Source: Pirellulaceae bacterium (GTDB taxonomy: Bacteria > Planctomycetota > Planctomycetia > Pirellulales > Pirellulaceae). From it: DNA of 64,000 nt. Location of the stretch: the NCBI GenBank assembly GCA_026004795.1, contig BPJV01000003.1, positions 620,001 to 684,000 of the forward strand. Direction: 5' to 3'. Positions 28,649-36,700 of the stretch are shown piece by piece. A program made the position numbers and the translations under genes. Each line of letters begins with the position of its first letter. Position 1 is the first letter of the stretch. A model generated the notes under the pieces. The model saw nothing but the letters and a program-made list of their open reading frames with translations. It did no database searches and was not told the DNA's origin.

Positions 28649-31600
28649 CTAGGGTCCTTGGTCGTCCGCCACACCATCACCAATGTGCAGGTAGCCGGCC
28701 CATAACAAAGGATGCTCACCGGTGACGAGATTCTCTGCTTCTTTGCCGGCCGGTAGCAACGCTGGTTCCTCGGCAATCAACCACTGATTGGCCCACATCG
28801 ACAGGACACTCCTTCTCCAGGCCGCGCTCCAGGAGCCTAACGAGACTTCGCGCAAGTAGCGTTCTAGAAGGGCGGCCGTGCTTCGTCCCCCCGTCGGCCA
28901 ACGGCTGAGTACCGCCCCCCGGACTCCACTGACCTGCAGGGCACAGGCGGGCAGGAACAGTTCGTCACCATCCCCCAGCCCACCGGTCGCCAACCCGCCA
29001 TTGATTCCAGGCAAGATTACCAGGGATGGACCACCGAGGGGAACGCGCAGCCAACCGCGCAACGGATCTCCCTGCCCGCGCACCGGAGGGATCCAAGTCA
29101 CTTCCAGCTCGCGATCGCGAATATCAACCGTTTGGGTCGACCACAGCAGGTCGGTGCGCGCGCGCAACCAGACAGGCGATGGGTAGTTCACCTTTTGGTT
29201 GGCATCGATTACCAAGGTGCCAGGGCGGGCAGCCACCAGCGACTGATGCAGTTGAGCATTCAGTGCCAGATCCGCCGCCAATAATCGCCCCTGAACTCCC
29301 ACCGTCGTGTTGAGGGCCGATCCGCCCGGATGCGACCTGAGACTCATCCCCAAGGTCGGCGCGTAGACCACTTCATGCATCGCCAACACTCGTTGCCCCC
29401 CTCCCCCGCCCTGCTGCGGCTCGGGCAACAATTCCCACGGCAAGTACCAAAGCTGCTCGTGGGGCACGATGATCCACCGCTGAGCCTGGTGCAACCTGGC
29501 CTGAATATCCGCGGGCAACAGAAGATCGCGAAGTTCCTCCGCCGTTTGCCGCCACGCCGCCTCAGATGCCATGACCACCGAGGGAAGCAACGGAGCTTGC
29601 TGCCTCACCAGGCCAATCTCCCTCAACAACAAAGCGATGCGCGAACGCACCGCATCGACCTGCTCCACACGCCACGTTTCCACACCATCCTCAGTGATCA
29701 GTATTCCTAACGCCCCCGAATTGGACACGGCCCAAGCCAGAATGGCATCCGTGGGAGGCACGACGGATGCGGCGGGGACGGAGGTCATCTCCCAAGGCAC
29801 GAAACGTGGCAGGGAATAGCGAGACAGGGCCAGCAAACTGACCTGGTCTTCCAGTTCCTGACTGGCCACCAGACATTCGGCCCACGCCCGTTTCTGCTCA
29901 GCAGTAAGCTGGCGTTCATCTACCGGCACCGGAAGGGCATGCAGGCTCTGCCACGCGTTGTCCCAACGTCCTCTGGCCGCCGCGAGTTGCCCGTGTTGTC
30001 CCACGGCGGCTTGCACCACTGGTCGCACCGATGCGGGCAATTGCTCGGTCGGCGTCAGGCAGGCCAATCGCCAACTGAGAGCTCTTCCCGCCAAGGGAAG
30101 CGACTCGAAGAACCGTTGACGGTGTAGGCGATCGGCACGCATGACCTGGGCCTGCAGATCGCCGCGGGCCATCGCCATCTCGAACCATACCCGATAAGCC
30201 GGGAGGCTCGAGGTCGTCAGAAAGGCCAACATATCCAGCGGCTCGTCTCGCCACTGGCTTTCGCTCGGCTCGGCCAACAACTGCCCCAGTGCACGCTCCG
30301 CGTCGGCCATCGTTAGGCTGCCACTGCTGTACAAATCCAGAACCAACTGGATTTGAAACACGCGTTCCACGGCGGCGCCCGATTGCGCGGAACCATGCAT
30401 TAGGCGCAGCGCATTGTCCAGGTGACCTTGAGCCACGCTGGCACGTCCACGCGCCCAGGCAGCACGAGCCAAAACCATTGCCAGGTGCGCAATCGGCCGT
30501 GGCATCACCGTATCGCGACCTCGTAAGGTACCGGCCAATTGCTGCGACGTGCGATCGAATAAAGCGAATTGCCCAGCCTCCAAAGACAGCTCCAAGACGG
30601 CCAGCGTAGCATACGCGTGGGCCAGCAAACTGGTCTTCGTTCCCCACGCCGCCACGCGTTGAAACGAAGACACCATGTCGGTGCGCCGACCACTTGCAGC
30701 CAAGGCAGTCAACTTGGCCAACGCCGCACTCAAAATGTCGTGCTGCCGATAGTATCCCGCCAGCAGAATGGCGTCTTGCAACAAGCTCATCGCTGGCGCC
30801 ACCGCCCCTTGCCGCCTGTCCAATTCGGCCAACACCAAACTGGCGCGCGGTGTCAAAAAATAATCGCCCCCTCCGGGTAACAGCATGCCTGCCCGAATGG
30901 CATTGGCCGCATCCGCCGATGCCCGTGTCGAAAGTTGGCTGATGCCGCGCAGCACCATCCAAGACGATTGCACCCAATTGATCGGCACGGTCGGCTGGCG
31001 AGACAACATCTTCGCCAGCGGCTCGGACAGCGGCGAATAGGGAGCCAGGGGCCCCAGTAGCTGCCAACGCCGATGCAAAGCGAGCGCCATCGTCCGCAAC
31101 ACTTCACTGACGTCCAACCTGGTAACCAAGGAAACCGGCGCCACGACCACTCCCGGTTGAGTCACCTGGGACTGGCTCGGATCGACCAGCAGTTCCATGG
31201 CCTCGGGCACGGTGACCGGGCGGAGAGGACGCGAAGCGGGAAACCAGTTGATCGAACGCATGGCGGCGTCGGACCCGATCTCTTGCAGCGTCGTCGTGGG
31301 GACTTCCAACTGATCGATCCACACGGGATGGGCCAGCGCCAGGTTCAGCGCCGCATCGTAGTACTCAGCCGCCTGGGCCAGGTTCCCTTGCTGGTAATAA
31401 CATTCCCCAATCATCACCAACGGTGGCAAGCTATCGATCCATCGTTGGGTACCAATCTTTCTCGCTCCCTGGTAGGCGCTCTGAAATGCCTCCAGTGCGT
31501 CCCCCGTACGCCCGGCACCGTACAGATCCAGCCCCAGGTAATATTCGGCACGAGGCAATTCGCTCACCGCCTGCCCCCGGACAAGCGACGGCCACAGTAC

Positions 31601-31651
31601 CACTACTGCCGCAACGAGGAACATTCCTCGCAGCCGACCGGCCCCCGCCAT
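28649..31651 (-). CDS. Secreted TPR protein with catalytically dead CHAT-like domain
   Basis: From ATG 31651 (MAGAGRLRGMFLVAAVVVLWPSLVRGQA, a clean signal peptide) the protein is 1000 residues. TPR-like helices fill residues about 30-680 (AEYYLGLDLYGAGRTGDALEAF, GECYYQQGNLAQAAEYYDAAL). The C-terminal 300 residues have the layout of CHAT caspase-like domains: WIIVPHEQLWYLPWELLPE, a middle VYAPTLGMSLR, and the terminal block LVILPGINGGLATG... ACALQVSGVRGAVLSRWPTGGRSTAALLERYL, HPLLWAGYLHIGD. Where active CHAT proteases have 'ATHG' and 'LSAC', this one has IDAN and LPGI, so both the catalytic His and Cys are missing. It is therefore predicted to be a binding or regulatory protein outside the cytoplasm. 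A longer start at 31729 would put 26 extra residues before the signal. Confidence 0.75.
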   Translation of the reverse strand: MAGAGRLRGMFLVAAVVVLWPSLVRGQAVSELPRAEYYLGLDLYGAGRTGDALEAFQSAYQGARKIGTQRWIDSLPPLVMIGECYYQQGNLAQAAEYYDAALNLALAHPVWIDQLEVPTTTLQEIGSDAAMRSINWFPASRPLRPVTVPEAMELLVDPSQSQVTQPGVVVAPVSLVTRLDVSEVLRTMALALHRRWQLLGPLAPYSPLSEPLAKMLSRQPTVPINWVQSSWMVLRGISQLSTRASADAANAIRAGMLLPGGGDYFLTPRASLVLAELDRRQGAVAPAMSLLQDAILLAGYYRQHDILSAALAKLTALAASGRRTDMVSSFQRVAAWGTKTSLLAHAYATLAVLELSLEAGQFALFDRTSQQLAGTLRGRDTVMPRPIAHLAMVLARAAWARGRASVAQGHLDNALRLMHGSAQSGAAVERVFQIQLVLDLYSSGSLTMADAERALGQLLAEPSESQWRDEPLDMLAFLTTSSLPAYRVWFEMAMARGDLQAQVMRADRLHRQRFFESLPLAGRALSWRLACLTPTEQLPASVRPVVQAAVGQHGQLAAARGRWDNAWQSLHALPVPVDERQLTAEQKRAWAECLVASQELEDQVSLLALSRYSLPRFVPWEMTSVPAASVVPPTDAILAWAVSNSGALGILITEDGVETWRVEQVDAVRSRIALLLREIGLVRQQAPLLPSVVMASEAAWRQTAEELRDLLLPADIQARLHQAQRWIIVPHEQLWYLPWELLPEPQQGGGGGQRVLAMHEVVYAPTLGMSLRSHPGGSALNTTVGVQGRLLAADLALNAQLHQSLVAARPGTLVIDANQKVNYPSPVWLRARTDLLWSTQTVDIRDRELEVTWIPPVRGQGDPLRGWLRVPLGGPSLVILPGINGGLATGGLGDGDELFLPACALQVSGVRGAVLSRWPTGGRSTAALLERYLREVSLGSWSAAWRRSVLSMWANQWLIAEEPALLPAGKEAENLVTGEHPLLWAGYLHIGDGVADDQGP

Positions 31652-32074
31652 CGGTAGGCGTCCCCCTCGATGCGGTCCCGCCCATGCCCGCCCGGCGCAT
31701 GTTCGCTCTTCTCGGTTCAGATGGCCCATCGCTCACCCTATCTTTCCCATACGGCTTGCGCCGCGTCCAACCGTGCCTCTACCCTGCCGCCGCGCCCGCC
31801 GGCATCGAACCGCAAGCGTTCGACCACCATCCATCCTGACATTGACAGTATTAACAAGTCAAGGATTCTCCGTTGCGATCGGCAGAATTGGTCTGGAAAT
31901 GCTCTGGGCAACAGCATTCCTGCCGCCATCGTATCAGACGGATGAGTCGACAAAATGTTCCTCTTTCTATCAACTGGAACGACACACCTGACCGATAGAA
32001 TTGCTAGAGATTACCCCTGCAGGCTGTCAGGGAGTTGCGTGGTCAGTTGCCATGGATGCCAAGGAGAATTGCTA
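31652..32074. other. Divergent intergenic region
   Basis: About 420 bases between the divergent CHAT-like gene and the small lipoprotein gene. Frames are short and without motifs. A TTGACA near 31850 on the plus strand lacks a good -10 at the right distance. Confidence 0.4.
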
Positions 32075-32311
32075 ATGAGTTCGACCAAGCGACCATCTGC
32101 TTGGAAGTTTGCTGCTCTGGGACTGCTGCTGACAGGAGCGATGGCGCCCCTAGTTGGCTGCCAGGTATCCGTCGCTGGCCAGACGCTGCCCAGCCCGTAC
32201 TACCTCCAGGACGACGTTCAGTACTTCCCCGCCGGACCGGAAAATAAGCTGGCCAATGAAGCGGCAGCGTTGAAGAAAGCGCAAGCCGAGTCGATGCAGA
32301 CGCAGCGGTAG
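32075..32311 (+). CDS. Small lipoprotein with AGQTLPSPYYL motif
   Basis: 78 residues from ATG 32075 with AAGGAG nine bases upstream. MSSTKRPSAWKFAALGLLLTGAMAPLVGC is a lipoprotein signal ending at the lipobox Cys. The mature peptide, QVSVAGQTLPSPYYLQDDVQYFPAGPENKLANEAAALKKAQ, has an SPYYL-DDVQYFP block I associate with small planctomycetal lipoproteins, then a helix. It lies 5 bases before a HAD phosphatase gene, so they form an operon. Function unknown, probably an envelope component. Confidence 0.8.
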   Translation: MSSTKRPSAWKFAALGLLLTGAMAPLVGCQVSVAGQTLPSPYYLQDDVQYFPAGPENKLANEAAALKKAQAESMQTQR

Positions 32312-32316
32312 ATTTG

Positions 32317-33018
32317 ATGATGCCCGAGCCGACACCGCTCCGGTGGCCCGTTCCGATCCGCGCCGTCGCGTTGGACATGGACGGCTTGATGGTCAACACC
32401 GAAGACCTGTATTCGATCGTGGGCCAGACTTTGCTCCAGCGACGCGGCAAACAGTTCACCGCCGAGCTGAAAACCCGCATGATGGGCCTGCCGGGACCGG
32501 AGGCTTACGGGGAGATGATTCGTTATAGCGGCATCACGGCAACCGCGGAACAATTGGCCGACGAGGCTGACCAGATTTTTGCTCGGCTCCTCGAGGAGCG
32601 ATTGGAGCCGATGCCAGGCCTGGAACAATTCCTCGCCCTGCTCGAAGCACTCCAATTGCCCAAGGCGGTCGCCACCAGCAGTTCCCGCGTCTTTGCCGAA
32701 AACGTCCTGCAGGGCATCGCCGTCGCCGATCGGCTTCGCTTCATCTTGACGGCGGAAGATGTGGCACGTGGTAAGCCGCATCCAGACATCTATGTCGAGG
32801 CAGCACGCCGATTCGGTGTCACCCCGCCTGAATTACTGGTCCTGGAAGACAGCTACAACGGGACACAGGCCGCGGTGCAGGCCGGAACTCTAACCGTCGC
32901 AGTCCCGAGTCGTCATAGCCGAAATCACGACTTCTCCCAAGTGCACTTCGTTGCCCAGTCACTGGCCGATCCTCAGCTTCACTTCCTAGTAAAACACTGG
33001 AGCCAGGCGACCGCATAG
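32317..33018 (+). CDS. HAD-superfamily phosphatase (beta-phosphoglucomutase-like)
   Basis: A 233-residue HAD hydrolase. Motif I is ALDMDGLMVNTE (nucleophile Asp and acid/base Asp), motif II is the Ser in VATSSSR, motif III/IV is GKPHPDIYVEAARRFG and VLEDSYNGTQAA. The helical C1 cap between about 35 and 100 is typical of the PGMB/Gph subfamily, acting on small phosphosugars or phosphoglycolate in the cytosol. The substrate cannot be fixed. Start is ATG 32317 (a second ATG follows at once), with a TTG just before. It is in tandem with the small lipoprotein gene. Confidence 0.85.
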   Translation: MMPEPTPLRWPVPIRAVALDMDGLMVNTEDLYSIVGQTLLQRRGKQFTAELKTRMMGLPGPEAYGEMIRYSGITATAEQLADEADQIFARLLEERLEPMPGLEQFLALLEALQLPKAVATSSSRVFAENVLQGIAVADRLRFILTAEDVARGKPHPDIYVEAARRFGVTPPELLVLEDSYNGTQAAVQAGTLTVAVPSRHSRNHDFSQVHFVAQSLADPQLHFLVKHWSQATA

Positions 33019-33095
33019 CGGCCACGTTAGTCGAGGCCCGTGTAGCGGCGACTCTCCACTGCTGCGGAGCGAGCGACGGCGGACCAGACACAACA

Positions 33096-33125
33096 AGGGC
33101 CGCCTACCGACGTCGGTACGCGGCC
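33096..33125 (-). terminator. Intrinsic terminator-like hairpin after HU
   Basis: GGGCCGC, then TACCGACGTCGGTA, then GCGGCCC form a nearly perfect 30-base palindrome. On the minus strand it is followed by TTGTTGTGT, so it may end the HU transcript. The plus-strand side has no T-run. Confidence 0.6.
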
Positions 33126-33191
33126 CGTCATCTTGGGTGAGCTGACCTGGGAGGATCACCTACCTTTTCTTACCTTTTCTCAGGCTCTTGA

Positions 33192-33515
33192 TCAGACCAT
33201 GTCCTTCAGCTTCTTCAACGGTCGCACCCGTACTTGAACCGATGCGGGTTTGGGAGCCGCCCAGATCATCTCTCCGGTCGCTGGATTGCGAACTTGGCGT
33301 TTGGGTTGCGCCGGCTTATCCACAGCCACGATCTTGCACAGATTCGGCAACTGGAACACCCGTGGCCCCTTCTTGCCGATATTCTCGGCGATCAGGTCCG
33401 ACAAGGCGTCGAAGAACTCAGCGACCTGCTTCTTGGTCAGACCGGTCCGCTCGGCCAACTCATTGTAAATCTCAGTCTTCGTCAACGGCTTTTTCTTCGC
33501 TGCGGCTTTCGCCAT
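33192..33515 (-). CDS. HU/IHF family DNA-binding protein
   Basis: 107 residues with a basic Ala/Lys N-terminal extension (MAKAAAKKK). The HU fold follows: LTKTEIYNELAERTGLTKKQVAEFFDALSDLIAENI, then the arm region PAQPKRQVRNPATGEMIWAAPKPASVQVRVRPLKKLKD, which carries the RNPATGE motif and the intercalating Pro region. It bends and compacts DNA in the nucleoid. AAGGAT upstream of ATG 33515 is a good ribosome site. The lysine-rich extension is longer than in E. coli HU. It is a single-gene unit with its own promoter and terminator. Confidence 0.93.
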   Translation of the reverse strand: MAKAAAKKKPLTKTEIYNELAERTGLTKKQVAEFFDALSDLIAENIGKKGPRVFQLPNLCKIVAVDKPAQPKRQVRNPATGEMIWAAPKPASVQVRVRPLKKLKDMV

Positions 33516-33578
33516 CTTCTACATCCTTTGCTCTAGAGTCCGAATGAACTTTACTGAGGGGGTGACAGACGTCCGAAG

Positions 33579-33607
33579 ATTTAACGTGGGGACACGACAG
33601 ATTTCAA
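33579..33607 (-). promoter_or_regulatory. Sigma-70-like promoter of the HU gene
   Basis: On the minus strand TTGAAA (33602-33607), a 17-base spacer and TTAAAT (33579-33584) make a good -35/-10 pair, 64 bases upstream of the HU start codon. Confidence 0.6.
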
Positions 33608-33791
33608 CGGGAGATGAGGCGAAAACGGCCGTTTTTCCCTAGGATTTTGGCAGTTTTCTGCCCTTAAGCCTCCCTCAACCCCCTTCCGCCCCTATTCAAG
33701 CCGCTCCACGGGCCCCCGGGAGCGACGGATCCGCGACCGCAGCGAGGCAATCAAGGGCGGGAGAAATCAGCACATTTCTCCCCCCCAACGC

Positions 33792-36700
33792 TTACCTTGT
33801 CTCTCCATCCTCAGCCGCTGAATCACTCCCGTCTTCCGATCCTAATGCTCCGGAAAGAAGCGTCTGTTCGAGCTCGTCGTTCAGTGACAACTCCAACTGG
33901 GGTAGCACTTGAGGCATCACCGAATCGACCGAAAGAGGATCGAGAACTCCAGCCGAATCACCTCTATCCCCATCCTCCCACGTTGATCCCAACCTGGATC
34001 GTAACGCCGACGTTCCCTGGAAGACACTGGGCGCGGACGTGGTCTCAGGGGAGGGGACGACCACGCTTTGAATCACCGGCGGCGGTACCCATTCCCCTTC
34101 GCCTACTAACTCTTGACCATTGGTGATCGCGTTCACGATAGGAGCAGCTTCCCCTTCACCGCCCGCGCCGCTTGCCGAGGATCCCGCCGAAGCAGCACTG
34201 GTTGCCACGGCCGACAATCCCACGTCGGTAGGACGTCCGATGAGCTTGATCAAGCGGGCATTTGCCTCTCTCCCGGCTTCGAAAACGCGACTACTGCCGC
34301 CGGAAATGGGCACACTCTTTTGTACTGGATTCTGGTTAGCATCGCTCCCGGTTACTACCAAGGCATTGGCCGCCGCATCCACGGATACCTGCAAACCGCT
34401 GACCGCGCCCCATTCCCCTCGTGCCACATGCCAGGTGGCCGTGCCGTCGGCGGCGATCGCCGCCGTCAAACTGCTACCTGCCGATGAACCGAGAAAATCG
34501 CGAACATCAAAGAACTGAGGCTTCAGCGTCCCCGCAACCTGCAGATCAGCGACCAGATCGCCATCGTCCATCGCTGAGACGAGCGGAATACTTTCCCCGG
34601 CATCGTGCAAGAACGGCAAGGGCGGCCTGCTTAACACATAATTACCCGGTGGCATCTCATCGAACTGAAAGCTTCCATCCGCCCCTACGGCGACCGTCCG
34701 CTCGATGGCGTTCCCTTCGAAATCGGTGCCTGTCAAGGTCAGTTTCAAACCAGCCACCGGCAAACCGTTGCCACCATTGCCACTGCGCACTGTTCCTCGG
34801 AACTTGCGAGGAACGAAGTCCCGCACCTCGATGTTCACCGTCGCCGTATCCGTCCCATCACTACCGTCGCTGATCGTGTAAGTGATGGCAAAGGAACCGG
34901 TAAACGCATCCGATGGAGGCGTGTAAATCAGCGACTTCCCACCTTCAGCTATGGCAATCGAACCAGCACCGGCCGGTGGTTGCGTCACCTCGATGATCGT
35001 GTACTCCTCTCCGTCATCGACATTGGTGTCATTGGCCAACACATCCAGCGTGGTCGACGCGTTTCCTCGAATGACCGTGAATTGGTCATCCACGGCGTTG
35101 GGCGGATCATTGACTGGTGTCACCGTAAAGGTGACCAGACCGCTGGCGGTTGCCCCGCGACTGTCGCGCACCGTGTATGGGAGGATTTCCGTGCCAAAGA
35201 AATTGGCGGCCGGTCGGTAAATCACGCCCTGCCCATCCGGGGCGACCTGAAACAGGCTTCCCCGTTGGCTGGTTCCCACCGCAGAGACGACCAACGTCTC
35301 GCCAGGATCGTCTGTCGAATCGTTGGCCAACACATCAAACGACGCTTGCGCGGCATCTTCCTCGACGGTGAATGCATCATTCTGCACCGTGGGAGGCGGA
35401 TTTTCCTCATTGACGGTCACCGTGACGGTGGCTGTTGCCGTCCCCCCTCGGCCATCGGACAACGTGTAGGTGAAGGTCTCCGTTCCTTCAAATCCCTGCT
35501 GAGGCGTATACCGCACGGTCAATCCACCGCTGCCCACGAAGACCTGCCCACCGGCCGACCCCTGACCAACCGCAGTCACGCGAATCGTTTCGGCCGATGG
35601 CGAATCGACCCCGGTGCTGTCGTTGGCCAACACTTCGAGCACGTTCTCGTTGCTATTCTTGAACACCGTAAAGGAATCGTTCTGGGCCACCGGAGGATCA
35701 TTCACGTCGGCCACCTGGACGGTGACCGTGGCTGTGTCTTGCACTCCATCCTGATTGGCTACCGTGTAGGTGAACACTTCCTGGCCACTGAAGTTCGCCG
35801 CGGGAGTGTACTGGAGCGAGGCGCCGTTGTTGGTGATACTCACCTGCCCTCCTCCCGAGGGTGTTCCCACGGCGACAATGGTCAACGTGGTGGTTCCTTG
35901 CACGACATCGTTGGCCAAAACATCAAGCGTGTGAGGGCCGGTATCTTCATCGAAATTGAAAAGATCATCGGCCACCTGGAAGTCGGCTCCTACCCCGAGA
36001 TCCAGTGCCCCAAGCTGCACTCGCGTCTGCGAGATCGGTTCATCCACATCGAACAACAGGACATCGTTGCCGGTATCGTCAGCAGCATCGAGCCGCAATC
36101 CGGTATTCCCCACCGCCTTGGCTCGAAACGTAATCTCCGCCAACACGCGCAGATCATTGCCCAATGGGCTGGTCGACGCGGAGAACGCACCGAGCTCATC
36201 GATCAATCCCGGCGTAGTTGCCGATCCGCTCTTATCGTTGGTGTACGGGCTGACGTGACTAATCGGATTGTCACCGAACGGTTCCAACACATCCGGATCG
36301 TATAACAGGTCCACGTAGGCGGCAAAGACGCCGTTGGCTTGCACGGCGGGACGCAAATCCTCAACGGTCACTTGCACCCGGAATGTCTGCCCCACGGTGA
36401 CGGAAGTGAGTGGAGCGCCGCTATCATCGACCGCTCGCAACAGAACTCGCACTTGCGGCTGATCAATGACATTGATCGAGAAATTCTGCGTACTCGTATT
36501 GCCCGCCACATCGGTCATGGTCACGGTGAAGCTATGGCTACCGACCTGAGTCGACGTGGGGGTCCATGTAAGTTGGCCGGTAGCCGCATCGATGGCCATC
36601 CCGGTCGGTGCTCCGCTGAGCCCGTAGATCAATCCTTGACCTTCCTCTGCGTGCCCAAAGTCGACGGTAAGCTGCTGCCCGAATATCGTCGTCGGTGGCA

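Noticed and set aside
28649-31651. Active CHAT protease
   Set aside because: The positions of catalytic His and Cys are Asp/Asn and Gly/Ile.
34980-36305. Plus-strand open frame of 441 codons
   Set aside because: Antisense to the cadherin-like repeats of the LEPR-xLL protein. Its His/Arg/Ile-rich composition mirrors the repeats on the other strand.
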